A stretch of DNA of 64,000 bases from Novosphingobium sp. PhB165 (GTDB taxonomy: Bacteria > Pseudomonadota > Alphaproteobacteria > Sphingomonadales > Sphingomonadaceae). Location: NCBI RefSeq assembly GCF_004341845.1, contig NZ_SLVB01000010.1:62001-126000 (forward strand). The letters are read 5' to 3'. This document shows, in pieces, positions 42,245 to 51,855 of this stretch. The position numbers and the translations under genes were made by a program. Within the stretch, counting starts at the first letter, position 1; the number at the start of each line of letters is the position of its first letter. The notes below the pieces were generated by a model that was not told the DNA's origin, did not search any database, and was given only the letters and a program-made list of their open reading frames with translations.

Positions 42245-43936
42245 CTAGGTCCGCGCTTGCCATTGATAAGCCGGGACCGTTTCGCCGCGCGGACGGTAGG
42301 TCAGGCTGAAACGACGGCCTTCGCGTTCGACCTGAAGGGTAAGGGTGGCATCCTGTTTCCCCTGAAGGGCGTCCTGCGGAAAGCGGTTGAGGATCCGGTC
42401 GCCGTTTTGCAGGCCCGCCAGTGCGGCGGCGGAGCCGGGTTCAAGGCCTTTGACCACGCGGTCGGGTGACACCAGCACGAGTGGATCGAAACCAAGGTCG
42501 AACCGCTGCAGCGGCTTGACCACACGCTCGAAGCCCGGCCCGAAGGCATCGGACGGGGGGAGCACGGTTTCGCCTGCGAGCATGCGGTCGAAATCGGCCA
42601 GTCCTTGCGCGCCCAGTTCCTCGCCCAGAAGCCGCTTCCAGAGCGCAAGGTCCATCGGCTTTCCGGCGCGCCGCTCGGCGAGCATCTTGCGCACCACATC
42701 GTCGAGCGAGCGCTTCCCTTGCGAGGCATGGCGGATATCGGCGTCGACCTTGGCGAAATAGAGCGAGCCCCGGTCATAGGGCAGCACGCGGATGCGCGTG
42801 TCCTTCCAGAACCCGTCTGCGATCCGGTCGTTGGGCATGGCGATCAGCGCATTCGTGTAATAGCGCGCGGCGGTCGAATTGAGGTCGTCCAGGAAAGCCT
42901 GCTGCGAGATCAGCCCGGCGCGCCAGGGCAGCATGCGCTGGTAGTGAACGGCAAGCCCTTCGCCGAACCACGAGAGATTGAGCCCGCCCGGAGCATCCAT
43001 CGAGCCGCTCAGCGAATTGATCCAGGCATGGACCATCTCGTGCGCGAGCAGGCTCTGGAGATCGGTGATCGGGGTCGTATCGCTGAACGTGAAGGCGAAA
43101 CTGTCGGTCAGCCCGATACCGCTGCCGGGATTGAGCCTGTTGGTCCGGGCAAAGACGCCGAAGCTGGCAGGGCGCTGGTCGAAGAAGGTCCCGTAGAAGC
43201 CCTGAAGCCGCGCAGCCCAGCTCATCAACTCGGGTGCCTCGAAGCCGAAGCGGCCTTGCCAGGCGCCGAAGAAAGCGCCCTTGGAATAAGAGCCGATCTG
43301 TCCAGCCATGTAATAAGTGTCGGCCAGTTCGGCGGGTCGCAAGGGATGGCTGCTCACGGCATCGCCGGCGCCCAGACTGGAGATTCCGCGCGCAGCGGCA
43401 CCGGCGTGCGAAAGGTCCCAATGCACCGAGACATTGCGGAGCCTGTCGTCGGCGGGAAGCACGAGGAAGGCCTTGCCCGATCCCGAGAGTCCGCCGTCCG
43501 CCGCGCGCAGCTCGTACTGCGGCTTGGCGAGTTCGGGCTGATGCGGGTCAATGGCAACGCGATAGGCAAGCGTGACGGGCCCTTCCACGGGACGCTGCGG
43601 CGTCCATTTGCGATCGACATTGTCGCCGTCCTGCCGCGCGTCGTTGACGGCAACCGGGATCACGCCTTTTGCGTCGGTGAAGACAAGCCCTTCCATGGTT
43701 GCGGCCGAGGTCTCGACCGTATTGGCCGTCAAGGCGATGGCGGCCAGCGCGCCGTCGTGCAGGGGATTCTCGAAGCGGATGACGACATTCATCCGCGTCA
43801 GCGCGCCGCTCGGATCGGCGAGCGGGGCCAGCGTAACGGTCAGATCGGGCGTTTCAGGCGTGGATGCGGCGGCCAGCGGTGTGGAGGCCAGCAGGGCGGC
43901 GCCAAGGGCGATGCGAAACGAACGAGGGCGTGTCAT
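42245..43936 (-). CDS. M61-family metallopeptidase with PDZ domain
   Basis: This 563-residue exported peptidase has a signal peptide (residues 1-24), an N-terminal beta domain and a gluzincin catalytic domain with H-E-M-V-H at about residue 299 and the third ligand Glu in W-F-G-E-G-L. A C-terminal PDZ domain follows (V-V-K-G-L-E-P-G-S-A-A-A-L-A-G-L-Q-N-G-D). M61 glycyl aminopeptidases remove N-terminal Gly/Ala in the periplasm of sphingomonads and xanthomonads. It converges with the winged-helix gene and lies downstream of the Lrp gene as its own unit; a GTGCAT/ATGCAC repeat lies about 65 bp upstream. It fits the peptide-utilisation locus to its right. Confidence 0.9.
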   Translation of the reverse strand: MTRPRSFRIALGAALLASTPLAAASTPETPDLTVTLAPLADPSGALTRMNVVIRFENPLHDGALAAIALTANTVETSAATMEGLVFTDAKGVIPVAVNDARQDGDNVDRKWTPQRPVEGPVTLAYRVAIDPHQPELAKPQYELRAADGGLSGSGKAFLVLPADDRLRNVSVHWDLSHAGAAARGISSLGAGDAVSSHPLRPAELADTYYMAGQIGSYSKGAFFGAWQGRFGFEAPELMSWAARLQGFYGTFFDQRPASFGVFARTNRLNPGSGIGLTDSFAFTFSDTTPITDLQSLLAHEMVHAWINSLSGSMDAPGGLNLSWFGEGLAVHYQRMLPWRAGLISQQAFLDDLNSTAARYYTNALIAMPNDRIADGFWKDTRIRVLPYDRGSLYFAKVDADIRHASQGKRSLDDVVRKMLAERRAGKPMDLALWKRLLGEELGAQGLADFDRMLAGETVLPPSDAFGPGFERVVKPLQRFDLGFDPLVLVSPDRVVKGLEPGSAAALAGLQNGDRILNRFPQDALQGKQDATLTLQVEREGRRFSLTYRPRGETVPAYQWQART

Positions 43937-44000
43937 GGTTCAAGGCTAACAGTCTGCGCCGGTGGGATTTGTGCAAAGGTCGCAGGTCGTGCGCATCCGC

Positions 44001-44017
44001 GTGCATGAATTATGCAC
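44001..44017. promoter_or_regulatory. GTGCAT-N5-ATGCAC inverted repeat upstream of the M61 gene
   Basis: Perfect 6-bp arms at 44001-44006 and 44012-44017, 65-81 bp before the M61 start. ATGCAC/GTGCAT elements recur in other promoters of the peptide locus (54960, 56575-56610). Confidence 0.5.
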
Positions 44018-44059
44018 CCGAAACACTTTTGCCGGGCCTCACCGGGGGGAGTTCTACGA

Positions 44060-44539
44060 TCAGGTGGGGGCCGAGGGCAGCGGCAGCCGGTGTGTCCACT
44101 TGAGTTCGGAAAGCGTTGCCGTGGAGCGCACATCCTCAACTCCGGGAAGGCGCAGCAGGGTCCGGAATGTGAAGTTCTGGTACCAGGCAATGTTCGGAGC
44201 CAGCACTTTGAGCATCACGTCCATCTCGCCGAACAGCGTATAGGCTTCCAGGATCTCCGGCGTGGCGTTGACCGCGCTGATGAAGCGTTCGCGTTCGGTG
44301 TCGGACAGGCGCGACATCTTGAGCTGCGCGAAAATGAACATGCTCTCGCCGAACTTTTCGCGATCGAGGATGGCCACGGTCTCCCGCACATAGCCATCTT
44401 CCTTGAGCCGCTGGATCCGCCGCCAGCATGGCGACTGCGAGAGCCCCACGCGCTCGGCGATCTCGTTCGAGGATTCAGTGGCGTCTATCTGCAGGCGATC
44501 GAGGATCTTGAGATCGAGCCGGTCGAGTTCGGCAGGCAA
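44060..44539 (-). CDS. Lrp/AsnC-family transcriptional regulator
   Basis: This 159-residue regulator has an N-terminal HTH (S-S-N-E-I-A-E-R-V-G-L-S-Q-S-P-C-W-R-R-I-Q-R-L) and the AsnC ligand-binding beta-alpha domain (A-Y-T-L-F-G-E-M-D-V-M-L-K-V, L-P-G-V). The start is TTG at 44539, supported by AGGGAG upstream and by conservation of the N-terminus. It is divergent from the ornithine cyclodeaminase operon across a 138-bp gap containing a perfect GATCATG palindrome. It likely senses an amino acid and controls the peptide/amino-acid catabolic genes around it (inference). Confidence 0.92.
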   Translation of the reverse strand: MPAELDRLDLKILDRLQIDATESSNEIAERVGLSQSPCWRRIQRLKEDGYVRETVAILDREKFGESMFIFAQLKMSRLSDTERERFISAVNATPEILEAYTLFGEMDVMLKVLAPNIAWYQNFTFRTLLRLPGVEDVRSTATLSELKWTHRLPLPSAPT

Positions 44540-44570
44540 ATTTATGCTCCCTGACGTGTTCTGTTGGTTT

Positions 44571-44585
44571 GATCATGCCATGATC
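44571..44585. promoter_or_regulatory. GATCATG-N-CATGATC palindrome between Lrp and the OCD operon
   Basis: A perfect 7-bp inverted repeat with a single central base (44571-44577, 44579-44585) lies 32 bp upstream of the Lrp start in the divergent promoter. A GAAATTTC palindrome lies nearby at about 44611. These are candidate Lrp binding sites. Confidence 0.5.
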
Positions 44586-44677
44586 TGTCATCCTGACGCA
44601 ACAAAGCGTGAGAAATTTCCAAAGGCCGCGCTAAGGTTCATGCTGAACGCATGAGGTATCGGGGGCGGGGCGATAAG

Positions 44678-45643
44678 ATGAAACGGAGCGAACTGGCAGT
44701 CTTCGATGCCGAAGACGTGCGGGCCTTGCTGGACTATCCGTCCTGCATCGCGGTCGTGCGCGAGGCCATGAAGGCGCTCTCGCGCGGAGAGACGCGGCAA
44801 CTGCTGCGCACGATGATTCACATGGGCGAAGGCCGGACATTCGCGCAGATGCCCGGCGCGCTATCCGACAGCGGCATGTTCGGCGCCAAGATGATCAGCG
44901 TCTTCGCCGAAGCTGGCCAGCCCGGCGTGCGCCGCCATCGCGGGCTCGTGACGATGTTCGAACCGTCGGAAGGGCGGCCGGTCTGCGTCGCCGATGCCGA
45001 AGAGATCACGCATATCCGCACGGCTGCCGCCACGGCCGTCGCCACCGACGCGCTGGCGCGCGCGGATTCCCGGATCCTTCTGCTGGTGGGCATCGGCGCG
45101 CAGGTTCATTCGCACCTGGAAGCTCTGCCTTTGGTGCGGGACTTCGACCGCATCCTGATCTGGGGGCGCGACCTCTCACGGGCGCAAGCCGTGGTCGACC
45201 GCTGGAGCGGCCGGCTGCCGGTCGAAGTGGGCGCCGACCTTGAAGCGGCGGCGGGCGCGGCGGACGTGATCTGCACGCTGACCGGCGCGCGCGAGCCGAT
45301 CCTGTTCGGCAAGTGGGTCAGGCCCGGAACCCACATCAATATCGTCGGATCGAGCGGCCCGGGGCCGGTCGAGATCGACGGCGAACTCGTCGCCACCAGC
45401 CGCTATATTGCCGACAGCCGCGCCTCCGCGCTCGATGCGGCGGCCGAGTTCCTCAACGCCAGATCGGCGGGACTGGTCACCGACGCGCACATCGTCGCCG
45501 AGATCGGCGAGGTGCTGCTGGGCCGCGTCGCCGGCCGCGAGAACGGCGAACAGATCACGCTCTACAAGTCGCTCGGCCATGCGGTGCAGGATCTTGCCGC
45601 CGCCGCCCACATCTACGCCAAGCACCAATCCGGGAACGCCTGA
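44678..45643 (+). CDS. Ornithine cyclodeaminase/mu-crystallin family enzyme (1)
   Basis: This 321-residue protein has the OCD/mu-crystallin fold: substrate-binding M-I-H-M-G and K-M-I-S-V-F segments, R-T-A-A-A-T-A-V-A-T-D-A-L, Rossmann G-I-G-A-Q near residue 120 and the C-terminal S-L-G-H-A-V-Q-D. I place the start at ATG 44678; ATG 44651 is possible. Family reactions include ornithine to proline, ketimine reduction and alanine or cystathionine dehydrogenation. It is coupled by a TGATG overlap to the amidohydrolase gene. A second family member lies at 59566-60495. Confidence 0.9.
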   Translation: MKRSELAVFDAEDVRALLDYPSCIAVVREAMKALSRGETRQLLRTMIHMGEGRTFAQMPGALSDSGMFGAKMISVFAEAGQPGVRRHRGLVTMFEPSEGRPVCVADAEEITHIRTAAATAVATDALARADSRILLLVGIGAQVHSHLEALPLVRDFDRILIWGRDLSRAQAVVDRWSGRLPVEVGADLEAAAGAADVICTLTGAREPILFGKWVRPGTHINIVGSSGPGPVEIDGELVATSRYIADSRASALDAAAEFLNARSAGLVTDAHIVAEIGEVLLGRVAGRENGEQITLYKSLGHAVQDLAAAAHIYAKHQSGNA

Positions 45644-47727
45644 TGCCTTCGAAAAATGCCGCCGCGCTGCGCTGGCTCGCCTGCTCCACGCTCGCCCTTT
45701 CCGCCGCCGCCCTCCATGCCGAAAGCGAGCGCTTCGCCGTGATCGACAATGGCGAGAACGTCGGCCACGTCTATGCCGAGATCGACGGCAACCACGTCAC
45801 GATCGACCACGACGTCAAGAGCAACGGTCGCGGACCGACCATGCACGAGGACATCGTGCTGGGGGCCGGAGGCGTGCCCGTCAATTGGACGCTGACCGGC
45901 ACGTCGACTTTCGGCAATGCCGTCGACGAGCGTTTCACGGCCAAAGGCGGGGCACTGTCCTGGGCCGACACGACGGGCAAGGGGGCTCTGAAAGCGAAGA
46001 CATCCACGCTCTATGTCGCGCAGGAAGGCAGTCCGTTCTCGCTCGGTATCTATGCGCGCGCATTGCTGGCCGATGCCCACCATGCGCTTCCCGCCGCGCC
46101 CGGCGGCGCGCTCTCGCTTGAGGAGGAAGCGCCGGTCACGCTGGGCGGCACCGCCTACAAGGCCTATCTCGTCAAGGGTATCGGGCTGACGCCAAGCGCG
46201 ATCCTGCTCGACGATGCGGGCCGCCTCGTCGCCGCCTATTCGCCGACGAACGCCACGCTGCGCGAGGATCTGGCGACGTATGCGGGCGAACTGGGCCGCA
46301 TCGCCGCAACCCGTTCGGCCGAGCGCTTCGCGGCGATCCAGAAGAAAGTCGCGCACAGCTACGACGCGCCGATCCGCATCCGCGATGTCCGCGTATTCGA
46401 TCCCGCAAGCGGCAAGCTTGGCGATCCGGTTTCCGTGGTGGTCTTCGGCGATCGGATCGCCGCGATCGAACCGCTTGGCAGCCCGGCCTCGCCCGGCGAA
46501 GTGACTGTGGAGGGTGCCGGCCGGGTGGTGATTCCCGGCCTCCACGACATGCACGCGCACGTTTCGCTGCAATCCGCGCTGCTCTACATCGCCTCTGGCG
46601 TGACCAGCGTGCGCGACATGGGCAACGACAACGCGTTCCTGATCGACCTCACGCGCCGTATCGAGCAGGGTGAGGTTGCCGGCCCGCGCATCGTGCGCAA
46701 CGGGTTCCTCGAAGGGCGCAGCCCCTATTCCTCGCGCAACGGGTTCATCGTCGACAGCGAGGCAGAGGCGCTGGACGCGGTGCGCTGGTACGGCGCGCGC
46801 GGCTACTGGCAGGTGAAGATCTACAACAGCTTCCATCCCGAATGGGTGCCTGCCGTCGCCGCCGAGGCGAAGCGGCTCGGCATGGGCGTCACCGGACATA
46901 TCCCGGCTTTCACCAATGCCGATGCGATGATCGCGGCGGGCTACGATGAAGTCACCCATATCAACCAGCTGATGCTGGGATGGGTCCTCGATCCCAAGGA
47001 GGATACGCGCACGCCGCTGCGGCTTACCGCCATGCGCCGCACTGCCGGGCTGGACCTGAACTCGCCGCGCGTCACCGCGACGCTCGATACCATGCAGGCC
47101 AAGCACATCGCGCTTGATCCCACGGCGGTCACGCTCGAACTGCTGATGCTGAGCCGCAATGGCACGATCAGCCCGGCGGTGGCGGGCTATTTCGATCACT
47201 TGCCGGTGGGCGTCCAGCGCAACCGCCGACAGGGCATTGCGCCGATTGCCTCCCCCGCCGATGCGGCAGCCTATGATGGGTCGTTCGTGACCATCAAGGC
47301 GCTGCTGCGCGATATGTACGGCCGGGGGATCACACTGCTGCCCGGGACCGACGACCAGACCGGGCTCTCGCTCCACCGTGAATTGCAGATCTATGCCGAG
47401 GCGGGCATCCCGACCGCCGATGTGCTGCGCATCGGCACGCTCGGCCCCGAGCGCTACATGCACCGCGATCAATCCTACGGCTCGGTCGAGAAGGGCAAGT
47501 ACGCCGACTTCGTGCTGCTGGACGGCAACCCGCTGGAGGACATGTCGGCGCTGCACCGCATGGCCATGGTGGTGAAGGGCGGGACGGTCTATTTCCCGTC
47601 GGAGATCTGGAGCGAAGTGGGCGTGAAGCCCTTCGCCGCCGCGCCGAAAATCAGCGTGCCGCCGTCAGCGCCCAAGCAGGCGGCGCTGACCAATGGCGAC
47701 GATGTGCACGAGGACTTCGCGTTCTGA
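45643..47727 (+). CDS. Exported M38-type amidohydrolase with extra N-terminal domain
   Basis: This 694-residue protein starts at ATG 45643, overlapping the preceding stop by one base, and opens with a signal peptide (A-L-H-A-E). Residues about 28-240 form a beta-rich domain of unknown function. Residues about 245-650 are an amidohydrolase: I-P-G-L-H-D-M-H-A-H (metal His pair), V-K-I-Y as the likely carboxylated-Lys strand, G-H-I-P-A-F, and G-T-D-D with the active-site Asp. Related exported enzymes are Xaa-Pro or N-acyl-amino-acid dipeptidases. Co-transcription with OCD suggests proline- or ornithine-releasing peptides (inference). It converges with the permease gene over a small GGGAAG hairpin. 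Confidence 0.88.
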   Translation: MPSKNAAALRWLACSTLALSAAALHAESERFAVIDNGENVGHVYAEIDGNHVTIDHDVKSNGRGPTMHEDIVLGAGGVPVNWTLTGTSTFGNAVDERFTAKGGALSWADTTGKGALKAKTSTLYVAQEGSPFSLGIYARALLADAHHALPAAPGGALSLEEEAPVTLGGTAYKAYLVKGIGLTPSAILLDDAGRLVAAYSPTNATLREDLATYAGELGRIAATRSAERFAAIQKKVAHSYDAPIRIRDVRVFDPASGKLGDPVSVVVFGDRIAAIEPLGSPASPGEVTVEGAGRVVIPGLHDMHAHVSLQSALLYIASGVTSVRDMGNDNAFLIDLTRRIEQGEVAGPRIVRNGFLEGRSPYSSRNGFIVDSEAEALDAVRWYGARGYWQVKIYNSFHPEWVPAVAAEAKRLGMGVTGHIPAFTNADAMIAAGYDEVTHINQLMLGWVLDPKEDTRTPLRLTAMRRTAGLDLNSPRVTATLDTMQAKHIALDPTAVTLELLMLSRNGTISPAVAGYFDHLPVGVQRNRRQGIAPIASPADAAAYDGSFVTIKALLRDMYGRGITLLPGTDDQTGLSLHRELQIYAEAGIPTADVLRIGTLGPERYMHRDQSYGSVEKGKYADFVLLDGNPLEDMSALHRMAMVVKGGTVYFPSEIWSEVGVKPFAAAPKISVPPSAPKQAALTNGDDVHEDFAF

Positions 47728-47749
47728 TCGGGAGAAATGGGTAGGGAAG

Positions 47750-49054
47750 TCAGGCTTCCCTGCCGTTCCTCCTGGCGAAGTACCAGACCGCGCCCAGCAC
47801 GCCCCAGATCAAGAGCAGGACGTAGGGTCGCCAGTCGGTCTCAAGCCCGACGAAGATCAGCCCCATCGCGCAGAGAGTTCCAGTGCCGCCAAGCATCATC
47901 ATCTGACGGCGCGCGGGGCGGAAGCTGGCGCTGGCGTGAAGGTCCGGCCGGTCGCGCGCCACGCGCAGGGCGCAGAAGCAGATGCTCGCATATTTGGCGA
48001 GATTGGGAATGTTCACGGCGAGAAACAGGAACGTCAGTTCCATCGGCATGAACAGGCCCATGCAGCCGATCGCGAAGACCGCCAGCAGCGCCATGTGCGG
48101 CACGTGCCAGCGCGGATGAACCTGCGAAAGCACGCGCGGCAGCACGCCCGCCTCGGCCATGGCAAAGAGGCTGCGGCTGAACATCGTGAAGATCGAATTG
48201 AGGCTGGTGCCAATGGCGACGATGGCCGCCAGAACGATCACCGGAACGGCAAGCGGGCCCATGAAAGCCTGTGCCGTCTCCAGGATCGGCGCCTTGCTTC
48301 CCGCCAGCGCTTCCGGCCCGAGCACGCCCAGCGCGACGAACGCTACGGCGGTGTAGAGCACTGTCGCCGAACCGATGGCAAGGGCAATGCCCAGCGGGAT
48401 ATTGCGGCGGCTTTCGGCGACTTCCGAACCGGCCTCGGTCGCGGCCTCGATCCCGAAGAACAGGCCCATCAGCAGCGGCGCGGCGGCGATTGCGCCGTGG
48501 ATGCCGTGCGGCAGGAACGGTTCGAGGCGAGCCGGTTCGGCCGCGCCGAACCCGCCCCAGATCGCGAAGAGGCCGAACAGCACGATAAGCGCGCCGATCA
48601 TCAGCGTCTGCGCCCGCGCGGCGACGTGAACGCCGAAGATATTGGCCAGCAGCGCAAGCACGAGCACCGCGAACATCGTGGGCTTTACCGGAAGCGGCAC
48701 GAGCAGCGAGACATAGCGCACGAGCACCAGTGCCAGGACGACCATCGCACCCATGTTGGCGATGATCCGCATCCAGGCGATGAAGAAGCCGAGCGTCGGG
48801 CTGAGATAGCGCGATGGCCAGACGAAACTCGCGCCCGAAACCGGATCGGCCGAGCCGAGATAGGCATAGCTCACGGCGATGAGATACATCGGCAGCGCGG
48901 CGATCAGCACCGAGAGCAGCATCCCCGGGCCCGCCAGCGCGGTCGCGGGCGAGACGGCGGAGAAGATCGACACGCCGACAGCGGTGCCGAGACCCATCGA
49001 GACGACCCCCCACAGGCCGATACCCTTGCGCAGGCTGCTGGTATGGTCACTCAT
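47750..49054 (-). CDS. APC-superfamily amino acid permease
   Basis: This 434-residue permease has about 12 hydrophobic segments. TM1 carries the broken-helix G-L-G-T-A-V-G-V-S-I-F motif of the amino acid-polyamine-organocation family, and E-A-A-T-E-A-G-S-E-V-A-E-S-R-R-N-I-P is the conserved loop. It should import amino acids or small peptide products across the inner membrane. The start overlaps the S10 peptidase stop by 4 bases (ATGA). It is the last gene of the receptor-aminotransferase-peptidase-permease operon. Confidence 0.93.
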   Translation of the reverse strand: MSDHTSSLRKGIGLWGVVSMGLGTAVGVSIFSAVSPATALAGPGMLLSVLIAALPMYLIAVSYAYLGSADPVSGASFVWPSRYLSPTLGFFIAWMRIIANMGAMVVLALVLVRYVSLLVPLPVKPTMFAVLVLALLANIFGVHVAARAQTLMIGALIVLFGLFAIWGGFGAAEPARLEPFLPHGIHGAIAAAPLLMGLFFGIEAATEAGSEVAESRRNIPLGIALAIGSATVLYTAVAFVALGVLGPEALAGSKAPILETAQAFMGPLAVPVIVLAAIVAIGTSLNSIFTMFSRSLFAMAEAGVLPRVLSQVHPRWHVPHMALLAVFAIGCMGLFMPMELTFLFLAVNIPNLAKYASICFCALRVARDRPDLHASASFRPARRQMMMLGGTGTLCAMGLIFVGLETDWRPYVLLLIWGVLGAVWYFARRNGREA

Positions 49055-50553
49055 GTGCAGGGATCCGCCTTGATGAACTGGACGAGGTCGGCCTGGAACC
49101 GCGCGCGGCTGGTATCGTCCGAATAGAAAACGTGGCCGCCTACGTAGCGCGCGTTGCGGTAGCGCGCCGTGGGCAGGCTGGACTGCGCAAAGAGATAGTC
49201 CGCCGCGCCGATCGTGGTGGTGGTGTCATAGAGGCCGGTGCCGACGAAGAAGCGAAGGCAGGTGTTCGCCTGCGCGTGCCGTTCCACCGTGGCCATGAAG
49301 GGCCAGTCCGCGAAAGGCGAATCCGCGCCGCCATAACGCCACTCGTCCTCGAAGCGGGCGAGCACCTTGTAGCTTGCGGCATCCGGCACTTTCAGCGTCG
49401 ATGCCAGGTAGTCGGTCATCGCCTTGCCATAGATGTCCGAGATCGGCGACGAGGGATCGCCGGGCATCATCGTGGTCACGGTTGCGGGACGCTCAGCAAG
49501 GTAGCGCGCATCGTAGCGGCCCATGACCTTGCCTTCCCCGCGCAGCAGTTCGACGCGGAAGCGCTCCTTCGAAATGCGCAAGTCGTTGGCGAGGTAGAAG
49601 GCGGCGGGAATGCCGGTCAGTTCCTCCAGCCGCGCGGCAATGCGCGCGCGTTCCTCCTGCGGGAGGTCGCGGCCCCGATAGAGCGCGGGCAAGTAGATGT
49701 CGCGGGCGAAGCGGGCGGCCTCTGCCGTGACCGCCTCGGCGGTGCAGGGGGCCTTGAGCTTGCCATGGTAGCAGGCGATGGCCGCGAGCGTGGGCAGCGA
49801 GACCGCATAAGTCACCACGTTATCGGGCCGCTGCGACGTCTCGATCATGTTGAGCGCCTGCCCGAGCAGGACGACGCCGCGCACGTTGCCGCCAAGGCCC
49901 ATCTCGTCCAGCGCGTCCAGCATGGCGACGGCGCGGATCGTGCCGTAGCTCTCGCCAAGGATGTAGACCGGGGCTTTCTGGCGGCCATGGGCCGCGAGCC
50001 ACTGGCGCACGAGGTCCGCGGCGGCGTGGGCATCGCCGGAGACGGTGCTGTACGGCGCGGCGGCCGCGCCCTTGGGGCGCTCGGAAAAGCCGGTGCCCGG
50101 CGGGTCGATGAAGACCACATCGGCAAGGCCGTAGAGCGCCGACGCCCCGGGGATGTTTCCGGTCGAGGTCTGGCCGGGCGCCGCCGGGTCCTGCGGAACA
50201 TGGGCGAGCGCGGGGCCCAGCAGGCCCATTTGCAGATAGGCCGAAGATGCGCCGGGGCCGCCGTTGAACGCGAATATGACCGGACGTTCGTGCCCGGAGG
50301 CTTTCCGCGCGGAACTCTTGCGGGCGGGCGGCTGCGAATAGGACAGGAACCCGGCGGTGGCGGGCGTGGTGTCCGCGCCGGCTGAGACAGGGACAGTTCC
50401 CAGCTCGACGCGGACATGCTGGCCCAGACCAGGGGGACTGATCTCGGCAGCAATCTTCAATGCGATGGGAACCTGTCCCGGCGCCGGCTCCTGAGCCAGT
50501 ACCGGAACAGGTCCCTGCAATGCCCCCAGCAGCGCGATCGCGGCGAATTTCAT
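49051..50553 (-). CDS. S10-family serine carboxypeptidase (1)
   Basis: This 500-residue exported enzyme starts at ATG 50553 (AAGGA upstream, signal peptide ending V-L-A-Q). S10 features are F-N-G-G-P-G-A-S-S near residue 97, the nucleophile Ser202 in G-E-S-Y-G, and Asp and His near the C-terminus in G-L-Y-D-T and G-G-H-V-F-Y. It removes C-terminal residues from peptides in the periplasm. It follows the aminotransferase gene by 53 bp and overlaps the permease gene. Two more S10 paralogues lie at 55023-56513 and 57984-59504. Confidence 0.92.
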   Translation of the reverse strand: MKFAAIALLGALQGPVPVLAQEPAPGQVPIALKIAAEISPPGLGQHVRVELGTVPVSAGADTTPATAGFLSYSQPPARKSSARKASGHERPVIFAFNGGPGASSAYLQMGLLGPALAHVPQDPAAPGQTSTGNIPGASALYGLADVVFIDPPGTGFSERPKGAAAAPYSTVSGDAHAAADLVRQWLAAHGRQKAPVYILGESYGTIRAVAMLDALDEMGLGGNVRGVVLLGQALNMIETSQRPDNVVTYAVSLPTLAAIACYHGKLKAPCTAEAVTAEAARFARDIYLPALYRGRDLPQEERARIAARLEELTGIPAAFYLANDLRISKERFRVELLRGEGKVMGRYDARYLAERPATVTTMMPGDPSSPISDIYGKAMTDYLASTLKVPDAASYKVLARFEDEWRYGGADSPFADWPFMATVERHAQANTCLRFFVGTGLYDTTTTIGAADYLFAQSSLPTARYRNARYVGGHVFYSDDTSRARFQADLVQFIKADPCT

Positions 50554-50606
50554 CGCTCGTCCTTGCGCTCTTTCGGTGCGACCCGAGGGCTTCGGCGAAG
50601 TGGGCA

Positions 50607-51773
50607 TCATCGTGTGTCCGTATTTCGGTGGGTTTCGCGGTAGGTCAGCAGGCTGTCGGTCAGCGCCTGAAGCCCGTAATCCAGCCGCGATGGCTCCATT
50701 GCGAAGCCGAGCCGGATATGGCCGGGCGCGCCGAAGTAGTCGCCCGGCGCCACCAGTACCCCGCAGCGATCGGAAAGCCAGCCCGAGAAGTGCAGCGTGT
50801 CCCGGATGCCCACAAGGCGGGGAAACGCGATGCAGCCGTGCTCGGGCAGGTCGCCCTCGGCAAGGCCCTGCGCGCGCCAGTGATCGTGGTAGGATTCGAT
50901 GATCGGCCGCGCCCGGCCAAGCACGGAAAAGGTGTTCTCGCGGAACCGCGCCGGGTTTTCGACGACCAGCGCGGCGATCCCGTGCGCCAGGTTGGAAATG
51001 GCGAATTCGACTTCGCGCGCCATGTCGCGGATCGGGCCGAGCGTGGCCTCGTCGCCGACGATCCAGCCGCAGCGCAGGGTGGAAAGACCGTAGAGCTTGG
51101 TCACGCTGCTGATGGACAGGAAATGCGGAGAAATTCCGCGCGAGGCGGCCGGACGTGCGGCCTCGCCCGCATAGCCGCCGTAGACTTCGTCGAATACGAA
51201 CGTGACGCCGCGCCGGTTGGCAATTTCAGCCAGGGCGCGGAAGGTCTCGTCATCGAGCGCCATGCCCGAGGGATTGTGCAGGTTGCTGAGCACGACGAGA
51301 CGGGTCTTCGGCCCAATCGCCGCCTCAAGTTCGACGGGATCGATCTGGAACCGCGCGCCGCGCCGTTCGAAGCGGTCCACGCCATTGCCGGTGGCATGGG
51401 CGAGATTGGCGAACAGATCGAAGCCCGGGTTTTCGATCAGGATGCGTTCGCCCGGCGCCAGCAGTGCGCGGTAGACCAGCGACAAGGCGCCCGTCGCCCC
51501 GGTGGTCGTCAGCACCTGGCCTTCGCCGACGCCGTATTCCCGCGCGAGCGCGGCCACGAGGTAAGGGTTCCCGCGAACGAAGGTGCTTGTGTAGCGCGAG
51601 GTCACGCCCTTGCCGAAGCCTTCGAGCAGGACCTCGCGCAGCAGTTCGGTCGGTTCCGGCACCGAGCTTTCGAACAGGCCGACGAGCAGGTCGCGCGACG
51701 AACTGTTCCTGAGGATCGAGCGCCTGACCCAATCGGCGTAAGAAGTCGTGGTCAGGGGGGGGCTTTCGGCCAT
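50607..51773 (-). CDS. PLP-dependent class I/II aminotransferase
   Basis: This 388-residue fold-type I enzyme has T-T-G-A-T-G-A-L at the PLP phosphate site, N-L-H-N-P-S-G, D-E-V-Y-G-G (cofactor Asp/Tyr) and the Schiff-base Lys in S-V-T-K-L-Y-G-L. No signal peptide, so it is cytoplasmic. It lies 82 bp after the TonB receptor and upstream of the S10 gene in a minus-strand operon. It probably deaminates an amino acid released from imported peptides; a beta-lyase activity is an alternative. The substrate is unknown. Confidence 0.92.
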   Translation of the reverse strand: MAESPPLTTTSYADWVRRSILRNSSSRDLLVGLFESSVPEPTELLREVLLEGFGKGVTSRYTSTFVRGNPYLVAALAREYGVGEGQVLTTTGATGALSLVYRALLAPGERILIENPGFDLFANLAHATGNGVDRFERRGARFQIDPVELEAAIGPKTRLVVLSNLHNPSGMALDDETFRALAEIANRRGVTFVFDEVYGGYAGEAARPAASRGISPHFLSISSVTKLYGLSTLRCGWIVGDEATLGPIRDMAREVEFAISNLAHGIAALVVENPARFRENTFSVLGRARPIIESYHDHWRAQGLAEGDLPEHGCIAFPRLVGIRDTLHFSGWLSDRCGVLVAPGDYFGAPGHIRLGFAMEPSRLDYGLQALTDSLLTYRETHRNTDTR

Positions 51774-51855
51774 GGGTCTGTAATCTACCGGAAAGTTCGG
51801 AAGGAACGTGAAGAGCTGCGGCGGTGGCGACCAAACGTCACCGCCGCAGCCTCGA

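Noticed and set aside
45613-47556. Long minus-strand open frame opposite the amidohydrolase
   Set aside because: Antisense shadow with biased composition; the plus strand carries the signal peptide and metal motifs.
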